Of a stretch of DNA of 64,000 nt, positions 33,115 to 41,950 are shown one piece after another. The notes under the pieces are model-generated. The model did no database searches. It was given only the letters and a program-made list of their open reading frames with translations, and was not told the DNA's origin. Made by a program: the position numbers and the translations under genes. Position 1 is the stretch's first letter, and each line of letters begins with the position of its first letter. Origin of the DNA: Mycolicibacterium diernhoferi (GTDB lineage Bacteria > Actinomycetota > Actinomycetes > Mycobacteriales > Mycobacteriaceae); contig NZ_CP080332.1 in NCBI RefSeq assembly GCF_019456655.1, positions 4,154,001-4,218,000 on the forward strand. The letters run 5' to 3'.

Positions 33115-33577
33115 GCCGCGTCCTACCAGGTGGGGAGGCCTCCGGACCCGGTTGGCCGTACCCGCGCCCACAACCCTGCTCGACGCCGCCCGCGGGCTGT
33201 GCCGGCGCGGCGGCGGGCAGGCGGTCCTGGCGCATTCGGATCTGGATTCTCCGATGATGGCGCGGTGGGCAGCGGCGCGCGGCGCGGGTGCGGGGACAGA
33301 GCGCGCCGGCGTCAAGATCGTTCGCCCAGCAGCGCCGGCTCATCGCTAAGACGCCGCCCCGCCACCTGAGCGGCTTGACCACGAAACTTCCGAAGATCAA
33401 CCTTCTTCGAGCGAATTACTTTCTACCACAACAATATTCGCTTAGTCAGACGAAGCGATATCTGTCGGTTCAACGCATCCGCGATTACCTGTCGAACGGC
33501 TCCCCGGCGCAGCAGATCGGGCTAGCGTCGCACCTGGCGGCGCTGGCGCCAGCCATCGGTTTTCGGTCGGAGTCCTC
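33115..33577 (+). promoter_or_regulatory. Host flank with AT-rich leader of the glycoside-hydrolase gene
   Basis: No supported gene. From about 33385 to 33475 the sequence is markedly AT-rich compared with its neighbours, and contains the 7-bp inverted repeat AGCGAAT (33410-33416) / ATTCGCT (33436-33442). This is the probable promoter/operator region of the downstream secreted protein. The first 18 bases complete the tRNA terminator hairpin. Confidence 0.45.
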
Positions 33578-35509
33578 ATGAGCAAACCAACCTTCAGGCT
33601 CGCCACTCGACGGACCATGGCGGCCGTCGCCACGGTCTCGGCGCTGGCCTTGGTGTGCGCCACCACCGAGCAGCGTCCGCCGATCGACCCGCCGACGAGA
33701 TCCGATCCGGTCGAGCTGACCGCCGCGATCGTCGAGTCACCGACCACAGTGGGTGTCGCCGACTCGGATGTCATGCGCACGGGCAGTATCGAAGAAGTCG
33801 ATCGTCATCTCGACCTGCTTCAGTCCATCGGCGTGCAGAACGTGCGCGTCGGCATCTCCTGGTACGCCACCCAGAGTTCGGCGAACAGTGACTTCGTCTG
33901 GACCAGCACCGACTACGTGATCGAGGAGGCATACCGGCGCGGAATGGGCGTGCTCGGCGTGCTCCACGAAACTCCGGCATGGGCGGGACGCCCGCCGCTG
34001 GCCGGCATGCCCGACCCAGCAGCCTTCGGCGCGTTCGCCGGCGCCGTCGCCGAGAGGTACCAGGGCAAGGTCTCGGCATTGGAAGTCTGGAACGAGCCGA
34101 ATGGCCGGATCTTCCTCGACCCTTTGGACCCGGCCGGGTACACCGCGATGCTGCGAGCGGCCTATACGGCGATCAAGGCGCACGACGACCTCGACGATCC
34201 CGACGACGACATCACCGTCATCGCCGGAGGGCTGGGCTCCGGCCGAACCGTCCCCGGCGTCAGCATCAATCCGGTCGACTATCTGCAGGGCATGTACGCC
34301 GCCGGGGCCCACGGTTATTTCGACGCCCTCGCCTTCCACCCCTACCAGCGGGACATCCCGTTCTCCCAGGGCGAGTCCGAACGTAACTCGCCGATCCTGC
34401 AGCTTCGCGCGATCAGGGAGCTGATGCGACTCAACGGCGACGGCGAGCTGAAGGTGTGGGCCAGCGAGTACGGCCTGTCGACGGCGCCCTTCAATCCGCT
34501 GTTGCCCTTGCAGTACAACTCGCTGCGCAAACAGGCGCGGTTCATCGCGGATTTCTTGTCCAACTGGCAGAACGAAGAGGGCACCGGCCCGATGTTCATC
34601 TATTCGACGATCGACCTGAATTCCGCCAGCTTCAACAGCGAGAAGAACTTCGGCCTGTTCTATTCGGACGGGACGCCCAAGCCCGCAGTCAAGGTCATCG
34701 TCGACTTCCTCAACGGAGCGGACCTCGATCTCCCCCGCCGCAATCTGTTCGACGAGGTCAAGGCGATCCTGGACGGCACGCTCAGATTCGGCGGCGCGGT
34801 GATCCGGGGTGCGGTGGACGTGCTGGCCGGTGTCACGATCGGCCTGGTCAGTGGCATCGCATCGGTGGCGTCGTGGGTGCTGGGCGACACCTGGCTGGTG
34901 AACACCCCCAGAGCGGTGCTGACGGCCGTGGTGCACCTGATCGCCGACGGCGTCACCGGCACCGTGAACCGGATCGGCGATGCGATCAGCCACGCCTTGG
35001 GTATCGAGCGGCCGGGGCCGGGCACCAACCGGACGTCAACCGGTGCGGCCATCGTCGAATCGCCGACCGCCGCGGACGCCATGCCCGGTTCCGGTGAACC
35101 CGACGAGCCCGGGACCCTCCGACACGATGCAGCCGAAACCAGGGTGACCGAGGCGGTGGACCGACAAGCGGTAGCCGTCGAGCCGGCCCGCACCGAACCG
35201 GAGACCACCGACACCCACAGCCTGGCCCCGGAGAGCCCAGAATCCGAGCTCGCCGATGTGGACCCGAGCGAACAGCCCGCCGGCCCGGCGGAACTCCCGG
35301 CCGACCTCGGCGCCGAGGAACTCGAGGAATCCGAGGGGCAGCCCGCCGAAAACGAGTCCGAGACCAACACCTCCGACGACGTGGACGCCGACGATGTCGA
35401 CGCCGATGTGGACGGCGGCGTGGACGCCGACGATGTGGACGCCGGCCCCACACCGTCCGCGGCGACCGCACACGGATCGGACGCGCCGGCACCGATCGGC
35501 GCGCACTGA
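33578..35509 (+). CDS. Exported glycoside-hydrolase-like protein with acidic low-complexity tail
   Basis: 643 aa, GGAG just upstream of ATG 33578. Residues 1-30 are a twin-Arg-containing hydrophobic export signal (RLATRRTMAAVATVSALALV), with a possible lipobox-like cysteine at 27. The catalytic TIM barrel (about 45-380) has acid/base Glu173 in VWNEPNG and a nucleophile-like Glu297 in VWASEYG, the clan GH-A pattern (GH5/GH39-like). Residues about 385-465 are hydrophobic/amphipathic repeats, and the last 170 residues are Pro/Glu/Asp-rich ending with alternating DVDAD units. Substrate unknown; a cell-wall or environmental glycan is likely. It starts right after the mobile element and is not in the remembered M. 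tuberculosis neighbourhood. Confidence 0.8.
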   Translation: MSKPTFRLATRRTMAAVATVSALALVCATTEQRPPIDPPTRSDPVELTAAIVESPTTVGVADSDVMRTGSIEEVDRHLDLLQSIGVQNVRVGISWYATQSSANSDFVWTSTDYVIEEAYRRGMGVLGVLHETPAWAGRPPLAGMPDPAAFGAFAGAVAERYQGKVSALEVWNEPNGRIFLDPLDPAGYTAMLRAAYTAIKAHDDLDDPDDDITVIAGGLGSGRTVPGVSINPVDYLQGMYAAGAHGYFDALAFHPYQRDIPFSQGESERNSPILQLRAIRELMRLNGDGELKVWASEYGLSTAPFNPLLPLQYNSLRKQARFIADFLSNWQNEEGTGPMFIYSTIDLNSASFNSEKNFGLFYSDGTPKPAVKVIVDFLNGADLDLPRRNLFDEVKAILDGTLRFGGAVIRGAVDVLAGVTIGLVSGIASVASWVLGDTWLVNTPRAVLTAVVHLIADGVTGTVNRIGDAISHALGIERPGPGTNRTSTGAAIVESPTAADAMPGSGEPDEPGTLRHDAAETRVTEAVDRQAVAVEPARTEPETTDTHSLAPESPESELADVDPSEQPAGPAELPADLGAEELEESEGQPAENESETNTSDDVDADDVDADVDGGVDADDVDAGPTPSAATAHGSDAPAPIGAH

Positions 35510-35637
35510 CGGGGTGGCCGCCCCCCCACCTCCAGCCGGCCGCCACGGACACCCCGTATCCAGGTGCCCGTCGCCCCGTCCGGTTCGCTGTGTTCACGCT
35601 CAGGAACACCGGGCTTCCTGTCGGTACGCTGGACGCC

Positions 35638-36444
35638 ATGAACGGCGTGCTGCTCATCCTCATCGTCATGGTCATTGCGGTCATCGCCTTCGTCGTCTTC
35701 AACTCCTCGCAGGCCAACGGCCGCCGGTCCGCCGAGTCGCTGGCCGACGCCCAGGCCGATGCCCGCCGCGTGATCGAGCGGCTCGGCGGTCAGGTGCTGA
35801 ACCTGAACGGGACCGACGATGCGTCCAAGCAGGCCATGGCCGACGCCTCCGAGCGCTACACCGCGGCGTCGTCGCAGATCGACCAGGCGACCACCGTCAA
35901 GCAGGCCGCGCTGGCCAAGGAGAGTGCCGTCGAGGGGCTCTACTACGTGCGCGCCGCACGCGTCGCGATGGGGATGGATCCCGGGCCGGAACTGGAATCC
36001 CTTGCCGGCCAACGCTCTGCAGGCGCCGTCACCGAGGACCGGCGGGTCGAGTTCGAGGGCCGCCAGATCGAGGCCTCCCCCACACCGTCCGAGCGCACCC
36101 CCAACTACTACCCCGGCGGGCGCGTCGCGGGCCGCCCGGTCCCCGCGGGCTGGTACTCCGAGCCGTGGTGGAAGCCGGCCCTGGTGGCCGGCGCCTGGGG
36201 TCTCGGCTCGGCTCTGCTGTTCAGCACCATGTTCAGCGGCATGGCGGGTGTCGGCTACGACGCCCAGGCCTTCGAGAACGGCAACGGCGACGGCTTCCAG
36301 GACGGCCTCGACCAGGGCCAGCTCGGCGACGGCGGGGGCGACTTCGGCGGTGACCAGGGTGGCTGGGGCGGCGACAGCGGCGGTGGCGGCTGGGATGGCG
36401 GCGGCGACTTCGGTGGCGGCGACTTCGGCGGGTTCGACTTCTAG
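35638..36444 (+). CDS. DUF1542-like membrane-anchored protein with Gly-rich C-terminus
   Basis: 268 aa from ATG 35638. Residues 2-22 form a transmembrane anchor (GVLLILIVMVIAVIAFVVF). A helical, coiled-coil-like region (about 30-115, with SLADAQADARRVIERLGG and ASSQIDQATTVKQAAL) follows, then a proline-rich linker, a second hydrophobic segment (ALVAGAWGLGSALLFSTMFSGMAG) and a Gly/Asp tail of GGGDFGG units. I associate this with mycobacterial DUF1542-domain proteins. Function unknown. It converges on the antiporter gene (one base between stops). Confidence 0.75.
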   Translation: MNGVLLILIVMVIAVIAFVVFNSSQANGRRSAESLADAQADARRVIERLGGQVLNLNGTDDASKQAMADASERYTAASSQIDQATTVKQAALAKESAVEGLYYVRAARVAMGMDPGPELESLAGQRSAGAVTEDRRVEFEGRQIEASPTPSERTPNYYPGGRVAGRPVPAGWYSEPWWKPALVAGAWGLGSALLFSTMFSGMAGVGYDAQAFENGNGDGFQDGLDQGQLGDGGGDFGGDQGGWGGDSGGGGWDGGGDFGGGDFGGFDF

Positions 36445-36445
36445 A

Positions 36446-38137
36446 TCACAGCCGGCTCTCCAGGCGCGCGGTCACACCGGCCTCCTGTAGGTCGAGGCGC
36501 TCCAGCATGGCGCGCACCGCTTCGTCCTCGATACGGCCCTCGTCGCGTTCGGCGATCAGGGCGGCGCGCTGGGCGGCCAGCACCGAGCGGTAGACCCCGG
36601 AGAACACCTCCGCGCGTGTGGTGTGCGCCTCGGGGTCGGGCATCTCATCGGCGTCCTGGGCATGCCGGGCGATCACCGCGCGGATCTCCCGGCCCAGTTC
36701 GGGATCGACCCCGGCCGGCGGGTTGGCCCGGAACTCCGCGAGCACCTCTTCGGCGGCGTCGTGCACCACCTGCTCACATTTGAGCTCCTCGGCCCGATCC
36801 GCCGCGTGATCGTCGTTGAACCGGGACAACTGCAACCGCTTGATCAGCAGCGGTAGCGTCCAGCCCTGGATCAACAGGGTGCCGATCGCGACCACGAACG
36901 CGATCGCCTGGATGGTGGCCCGCTCAGGGAACGGCTGTCCGCTGACCGTCGTCACCGGGATGGCGGCCGCGGCGGCCAGCGTGACCACCCCGCGCATCCC
37001 GGTCCACGAGACCACCACGTTCTCCTGCCAGGTCAGGGTGCGCCGGTCGATCTTGGACCGCCACCTGCGTTCCTCCCCACGCTGTTTCGCGCGGACCCGT
37101 CCGCCGCGGAGTTCGCCCTCCGGGACGGGGACGCTCCATTTCGCCTCGACGTGCCGGGCCAGCTTGCTGCGCCCGAACATCAGCAGCACCGACAGCGGCC
37201 GGATGACCAGCACGATCAGCAGCACGATGATGGAGGCGCCCAGCACCTCCCACACCGATTCGTGTGCCTGCTTCAGGTCCTCCAGCACGAACCGCAGGTG
37301 CAGGCCGATGTAGGCGAACACGAACGCCTCCAGCAGCACGTCCACCGAGTTCCACACGTAGCGTTCCTGCAACCGGGTCTGGTAGCCGGCCGACAGGGTG
37401 CCGTTGCCGACCACGAAGCCGGCCACCACCACGGCGAGCACGCCCGAGGCGTGGATCTCCTCGGCCAGGATGAACGCGGCGAACGGCACCACCAGACCCT
37501 GCACCGTCTCCAGGCCGGGGTTGGCCAGCCGCTTGCGGATCCACAGCGTGATGTAGCCGAGCAGCCCGCCGACCATCGGCCCGATCAGCGCGCTGTAGGT
37601 GAACAGCAGGAACGGGTTGGCGATGAAGGTGTGGGTACCGGCCACGTGCGCCACCGCGATGCTGAACAGGGTCAGCGCGGCGGCGTCGTTGATCAGGCTC
37701 TCCCCCGTCAGGATCGCCATCACCTTCTTGGGCAGGCCGAGCTTGCGGCCGACGGCGACGGCGGTGACCGCGTCCGGCGGCGCCACGATGGCGCCCAGCA
37801 CCAGGGCGGTCGCGAACGTCAGCGGCACCACCACCAGCCATGACGACACCAGCGCCACGGCAAACGCGGTCACCACGACCAGACCGACACCCAGACCGAG
37901 AATCGGCCGGATATTGCGCAGGAACGTCGGGAACGAGAAGTTCAACGCCGCCGAGTACAGCAACGGTGGCAGTACCACGGTCAGCAGGATGTGCGAATCC
38001 AGTTCCGGCGGTTCGAAATCCGGCAGGAACGAGACCGCGATGCCGACCACCACGATGATCAGCGCGGGTTCCAGCCCCCGCCGCTGCGAGATGGCGGTGA
38101 CGACGATCGCTCCGACGACGACGAGGATGAGTTCCAC
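36446..38137 (-). CDS. Na+/H+ antiporter, CPA1 family (NhaP/YjcE-type)
   Basis: 563 aa from GTG 38135-38137, chosen for GGAGAA 7 bases upstream; GTG 38152 and longer frames overlapping the glycosylase gene are less likely. About 12 hydrophobic segments; the ion-binding motif GESLINDAAALTLF carries the conserved Asp/Asn of CPA1 exchangers, and VAPPDAVTAVAVGRKLG and MRGVVTLAAAAAIP are family signatures. A C-terminal cytoplasmic helical domain (from about residue 440) would regulate activity. It exchanges Na+ (or K+) for protons across the inner membrane. The next gene upstream is the Fpg/Nei glycosylase, 43 bases away. Confidence 0.9.
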   Translation of the reverse strand: MELILVVVGAIVVTAISQRRGLEPALIIVVVGIAVSFLPDFEPPELDSHILLTVVLPPLLYSAALNFSFPTFLRNIRPILGLGVGLVVVTAFAVALVSSWLVVVPLTFATALVLGAIVAPPDAVTAVAVGRKLGLPKKVMAILTGESLINDAAALTLFSIAVAHVAGTHTFIANPFLLFTYSALIGPMVGGLLGYITLWIRKRLANPGLETVQGLVVPFAAFILAEEIHASGVLAVVVAGFVVGNGTLSAGYQTRLQERYVWNSVDVLLEAFVFAYIGLHLRFVLEDLKQAHESVWEVLGASIIVLLIVLVIRPLSVLLMFGRSKLARHVEAKWSVPVPEGELRGGRVRAKQRGEERRWRSKIDRRTLTWQENVVVSWTGMRGVVTLAAAAAIPVTTVSGQPFPERATIQAIAFVVAIGTLLIQGWTLPLLIKRLQLSRFNDDHAADRAEELKCEQVVHDAAEEVLAEFRANPPAGVDPELGREIRAVIARHAQDADEMPDPEAHTTRAEVFSGVYRSVLAAQRAALIAERDEGRIEDEAVRAMLERLDLQEAGVTARLESRL

Positions 38138-38180
38138 ACCGAGATTCTCCACGGTCGTCGCGATCGACGCTGAGCGCGCG

Positions 38181-38975
38181 TCAGGTCTGGCAGGTCGGGC
38201 ACCAGAACACGTTGCGAGCCTCCAGTTCTGCGGTGCGCACCGGCGTTGCGCACACCCGGCAGGGATCACCGGCGCGCCGGTAGACGTAGGTGCGCGGCCG
38301 GCCGGGTCCGTAGGGCGGGGCGCCGTGATCGTGCTCCGGGCGGACCACCACGATCTTGCCGCGGCGCACCCCGACCTTCATCAACTCGACCAGGTCCCGC
38401 CACATCGCCGCGAACTCGTCGGCGTCGATCTCGGTGCCGGGGCGGTACGGGTCGATCTGATGCCGGAACAGCAGCTCGCTGCGATAGACGTTGCCGACGC
38501 CCGCGATCACCGTCTGGTCCATCAGAAGTGCGCCGATGGTCCTGCGGGACTTGCTGATTCGGGACCACGCCCGGGCCGGGTCGGCGTCGGGGCGCAACGG
38601 GTCGGGTCCCAGCCGGGCCGCCACGTCGTCGACGGCGCCGGCGTCGATCACCTCGCACACCGTCGGCCCGCGCAGGTCGGTGCCGTACTCGGCGCCGATC
38701 ATCCGCATCCGGACCTGCCCGACGGGCTCATCCAGCGGCAGCGGCGCCTCGGTGAAGCTGCCGTACAGGCCGAGATGAATGTGCACCACGTGCCCGCCGT
38801 CGTAATGGTGGAACAGGTGCTTGCCCCACGCGTCGGCGCGGCGCAGCACGCGTCCGTTCACCGCGGCCGCGCCGTCGTCGAACCGCCCCTGCGGGCTGGA
38901 CACGAGGACCGGCTTACGGCCGAATCGCTTCTGATGCAGCCGGGCCAGCCGGTGCAGGGTGTGCCCCTCTGGCAT
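38181..38975 (-). CDS. Fpg/Nei-family DNA glycosylase (Nei2-like)
   Basis: 264 aa. Begins MPEGHTLHR, with the mature N-terminal Pro2 as Schiff-base nucleophile and Glu3. The Lys in AWGKHLFHHY and the helix-two-turn-helix VIAGVGNVYRSELLFRHQIDP are present. The C-terminal zinc finger is complete (CRVCATP ... FWCPTC). It excises oxidised bases and nicks DNA. From memory the corresponding M. tuberculosis gene is Rv2464c. It lies 12 bases downstream of rpiB, likely one transcript. Confidence 0.93.
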   Translation of the reverse strand: MPEGHTLHRLARLHQKRFGRKPVLVSSPQGRFDDGAAAVNGRVLRRADAWGKHLFHHYDGGHVVHIHLGLYGSFTEAPLPLDEPVGQVRMRMIGAEYGTDLRGPTVCEVIDAGAVDDVAARLGPDPLRPDADPARAWSRISKSRRTIGALLMDQTVIAGVGNVYRSELLFRHQIDPYRPGTEIDADEFAAMWRDLVELMKVGVRRGKIVVVRPEHDHGAPPYGPGRPRTYVYRRAGDPCRVCATPVRTAELEARNVFWCPTCQT

Positions 38976-38987
38976 GTATCAAGCCGG

Positions 38988-39467
38988 TCAGGCGGGCGCG
39001 CCGGGCACCGGGGGCGCGACGTGGTCCACCTCGTAGGCGGCCAGGATGTCGATGCGGCGCTGGTGACGCTCGGCCTCCGACCACGGGGTGGACAGGAAGG
39101 CGTCGACGATGGCCAGCGCCTCCTCCTCGCTGTGCATGCGGCCACCGAGGCCCATCAGCTGCGCGTTGTTGTGCTCGCGGGCCAGCTTCGCGGTCTCCAC
39201 GCTCCAGGCCAGCGCGCACCGGGCGCCGGGCACCTTGTTGGCCGCGATCTGCTCGCCGTTGCCCGAACCGCCGAGCACGATGCCCAGGCTCTCGGGGTCG
39301 GCGACGGTCTTGACCGCGGCGTCGATGCAGAACGCGGGGTAGTCGTCGTCGGCGTCGTAGGCGTAGGCACCGCAGTCGATCGGCTCGTGGCCACTCTTCT
39401 GCAGATGCTCGATGATGGTCTTCTTGAACTCGAATCCGGCGTGATCGGCACCGATGTAGACGCGCAT
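38988..39467 (-). CDS. rpiB: Ribose-5-phosphate isomerase B
   Basis: 159 aa. RpiB/LacAB fold: the start MRVYIGADHAGFEFK, the CGAY loop, the anion-hole/catalytic loop GGSGNGEQIAANK (the Glu is the mycobacterial base) and the REHNNAQLMGLGGR phosphate-binding segment. It interconverts ribose-5-phosphate and ribulose-5-phosphate in the pentose phosphate pathway. It is followed by the glycosylase and preceded, 5 bases away, by the stop of the MpaB-type oxygenase gene on the same strand. Confidence 0.96.
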   Translation of the reverse strand: MRVYIGADHAGFEFKKTIIEHLQKSGHEPIDCGAYAYDADDDYPAFCIDAAVKTVADPESLGIVLGGSGNGEQIAANKVPGARCALAWSVETAKLAREHNNAQLMGLGGRMHSEEEALAIVDAFLSTPWSEAERHQRRIDILAAYEVDHVAPPVPGAPA

Positions 39468-39472
39468 GGCGC

Positions 39473-40468
39473 CTACCCTACTTCGCGGCGCAGACCGGTT
39501 TCCGAATCACCCGACTTGTCCCGCGACCGCCTGGCGAACAGCCGGGCGCCTCCCCCGTCGCGGACCATGGTCTCCAGGATGCGGGTCTTGCCGAGCACCG
39601 GCATGCCGAGCCGACGCCGGGTCCGGAAGTCGAGGACCTGGAGGCGGTAGGCGACCTGCATGGCGTACGGGTTGATGACGGTGTCGATGACCCGCAGCAC
39701 CTTGAGCACGCGCTGCAGCCGGCGTTGATCGGCCTCGGTCCAGTCCCAACCCATCATCTCGCGGAACTCCGGCGGCAGTGTGGCGCGGGTCATGAATCGG
39801 TAAGGCGGGGCGCCGATTCGGGCCAGCAGATAACCGGCCGGCCCCCACGCCTCACCGACGAAGGACAGGTCCGACAGGGTCATGAACTCGTGGTGCACCA
39901 CCGGGTCGATCGACAGGTTGGGCAGCATCGCGTCCCAGCGACGGCGGTACTCCGCCCAGGTCTGCGGCCACTCCGAGGACCGCACGTTGACCCCGGTGGC
40001 CAGCGGTTCGCCCGCCCGGATCAGTTCGTCGAGGGTGGCTTCGTCGAGTTCGCCGTGCACCAATGTGTATTGGTCGAGGAAGAACCGGAACAGGCACATG
40101 GCGACCCAGACCTGCAGCTCGCGGCTGTTTCCGCTGTAGCGCACCGGGCTGTGCTCGGTCGAGTGCACGTGATTGTGCACCTCGGCGACGGCCTGGCGCA
40201 TGACATCGCGGTCCTGCTCGCTGCCCATGACCGCCAACGCGAGGTATTGGCCGGTGGTGCGGGCCCGCTTGAGCGGGTACCGCCGCGGGCTGCCGGATGC
40301 CACCCGGCTCTCGCTGACGCCGTGCCCCACCGGCGGCAACGAGAGCTGCATGATGATGTTCGCCACGCCGTTGGTGAGCCCGACGGTCGTCAGCAGATCC
40401 CGCAACTCGCGCGGCGGCGGTCGACGCGATATGGCTGGCCGCGGGTTGCCTCGGGTCGGCACGCGCAT
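39473..40468 (-). CDS. Oxygenase MpaB-family protein (DUF2236)
   Basis: 331 aa from ATG 40466-40468 (weak GGGG upstream; a GTG at 40480 is the alternative). Signature segments of the latex-clearing-protein/MpaB group are visible: an early ISRRPPPRELRDLL, NIIMQLSLPPVGHGV, HNHVHSTEHSPVRYSG (His-rich), LVHGELDE and the distal GPAGYLLARIG. Family members are haem-dependent or predicted oxygenases in natural product and rubber degradation; specific reaction unknown. Numerous paralogues occur in mycobacteria. Ends 5 bases before rpiB. Confidence 0.8.
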   Translation of the reverse strand: MRVPTRGNPRPAISRRPPPRELRDLLTTVGLTNGVANIIMQLSLPPVGHGVSESRVASGSPRRYPLKRARTTGQYLALAVMGSEQDRDVMRQAVAEVHNHVHSTEHSPVRYSGNSRELQVWVAMCLFRFFLDQYTLVHGELDEATLDELIRAGEPLATGVNVRSSEWPQTWAEYRRRWDAMLPNLSIDPVVHHEFMTLSDLSFVGEAWGPAGYLLARIGAPPYRFMTRATLPPEFREMMGWDWTEADQRRLQRVLKVLRVIDTVINPYAMQVAYRLQVLDFRTRRRLGMPVLGKTRILETMVRDGGGARLFARRSRDKSGDSETGLRREVG

Positions 40469-40547
40469 GTTGCACCCCACAATCTGAAAACGTTTGTTTC
40501 CTGATTGTGCGTGGCGGTGCGTCCCGCGTCAACGGTCCGGTGCCGGG

Positions 40548-41507
40548 TCAGGCCACCGTGATGGCGTCCAGCCGTTCCTTGATGAAATCGGCCGAGGTCA
40601 CCGGGTCCAGTCCAGCAACCCGACCGATGGGCGGCTCCAGCGGGGTGACGAGAGCGTCGTGGTTGGCCTCGTAGAAGTAGATCAGCGAGACCAGGTCCTC
40701 CTCCGGGGCGTGCGGCTGCGGCGGCAGCACCCGGTGCCGACCGGACGGCCAGCGCCGTCCGCTCCAGTACTCCAGCAGGTCACCGATGTTGACCGTCAGC
40801 GCGCCGGGCTCCCACGGCGCGTCCTCCCAGCCCGCCTCCTCCGAATAGACCTGCAGCCCACCGGCGCCCGGCTCGCGGTCCAACACGGTGACGGTTCCGA
40901 AATCGGTGTGCGGGCCGATCCGGAACTGGCCCGGTTCCGGCTCACCGACCACGCTCACCGGCGGGTAGTGGTTGATGTTCATCGTCCAGGTCGGCCGGCT
41001 CGCCAGGGCTGCGAACGGGTTGTGCGGCAGCCCAAGCGCTCTCGCGAACAGGGCGAGCAGGTCATCGGAGAGCCTGCGCATGGCCGTGGTGTACTCGTCG
41101 ACCAACGCCTGTAGATGCGCGACCTCGGACGGCCACACGTTGGGCGCGAACCAGATGCGGTCCACTTCGGGGTCCCCGGTCTGCGTCTCGGCACCCAGGC
41201 TGAAACTCTCCTTGAGATCCGGTGGCGTCTCGGTGCCCTCGGCATAGGCATTGGCCTCGGCACCCGGGCCGATCCAGCCGTGACCGCCCACCGGCACCGA
41301 ATAGCGTTCCTTCACCTCGGTGGGCAGCGCGAAGAACTCGCGGCTCGCGGCGCGCACCGCCGCCGCCAGGTCGGCGTCCACCCCGTGCCCGGTGACCACG
41401 ATGAAACCGGCCCGCTGCAGCCCCTCGTCGACCTCCGCGGCCAGCCGATCGGCGTCCGGACCGCCGCGGTACCACCGCGAGACGTCAACGGTCGCAATTG
41501 CACTCAT
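40548..41507 (-). CDS. 2-oxoglutarate/Fe(II)-dependent oxygenase of the isopenicillin N synthase type
   Basis: 319 aa. DIOX_N-type N-terminal half (AGFIVVTGHGVDADL, FFALPTEVKERY) and a jelly-roll C-terminal half with metal triad H200-x-D202 (GPHTDFG) and H258 (SGRHRVLPP). The family's 2-oxoglutarate-binding Arg (RxS) is not evident: the matching place reads DLVSLIYFY, which would be an odd co-substrate site. The ATG overlaps the upstream deaminase stop as ATGA. Being third in an operon of permease, deaminase and oxygenase, it probably acts on a nucleobase or its product; thymine-hydroxylase-like or purine-oxidising activity is a guess. Confidence 0.85.
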   Translation of the reverse strand: MSAIATVDVSRWYRGGPDADRLAAEVDEGLQRAGFIVVTGHGVDADLAAAVRAASREFFALPTEVKERYSVPVGGHGWIGPGAEANAYAEGTETPPDLKESFSLGAETQTGDPEVDRIWFAPNVWPSEVAHLQALVDEYTTAMRRLSDDLLALFARALGLPHNPFAALASRPTWTMNINHYPPVSVVGEPEPGQFRIGPHTDFGTVTVLDREPGAGGLQVYSEEAGWEDAPWEPGALTVNIGDLLEYWSGRRWPSGRHRVLPPQPHAPEEDLVSLIYFYEANHDALVTPLEPPIGRVAGLDPVTSADFIKERLDAITVA

Positions 41508-41950
41508 TCAGCCACTCCGATGTCCTCGTTCCACAGGTCGGGCCGCGCCGCGATGAAATCCTCCATCATCGTCACGCACCGCTGATCGTCGAGCACGGTG
41601 ACCTGCACGCCGTTTTCGGCCAGCCAGTCATGGCCACCGGTGAAGGTGCGACTCTCCCCGATCAGCACCGCTCCGATGTTGAACTGGCGCACCAGCCCGC
41701 TGCAGTACCAGCACGGTGACAGGGTCGTCACCATGATGGTCGAACGGTAGTCGCGTTGCCGGCCGGCATTACGGAAGGCGTCGGTCTCGCCGTGCACCGA
41801 CGGGTCGTCGTCCTGTACCCGCTTGTTGTGGCCGCTGCCCAGCAGTACGCCGTCGGCGGTGAACAATGCCGCGCCGATCGGAATTCCGCCTTCTGCCAGT
41901 CCTTTTCGGGCCTCCTCGACGGCGACGTCGAGCATCTGTTCCGGGGTCAT
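41504..41950 (-). CDS. Cytosine/guanine deaminase-type nucleobase deaminase
   Basis: 148 aa. Zn-dependent CDA fold with H53-x-E55 (VHGETDAF) and C80-x-x-C83 (SPCWYCSG). Compared with tRNA adenosine deaminases, the ETDAFRNAG and FNIGAVLIGESRTFTGG stretches resemble yeast-type cytosine deaminase, as I remember it. It overlaps the permease upstream and the oxygenase downstream by 4 bases each. Expected reaction is hydrolytic removal of an amino group from cytosine or a related base imported by the permease; guanine or creatinine-like substrates are not excluded. Confidence 0.85.
   Translation of the reverse strand: MTPEQMLDVAVEEARKGLAEGGIPIGAALFTADGVLLGSGHNKRVQDDDPSVHGETDAFRNAGRQRDYRSTIMVTTLSPCWYCSGLVRQFNIGAVLIGESRTFTGGHDWLAENGVQVTVLDDQRCVTMMEDFIAARPDLWNEDIGVAE

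Noticed and set aside
33288..33581. 97-aa plus-strand open frame before the glycoside-hydrolase gene
   Set aside because: It spans the AT-rich leader, lacks a ribosome site and overlaps the next start; judged non-coding.
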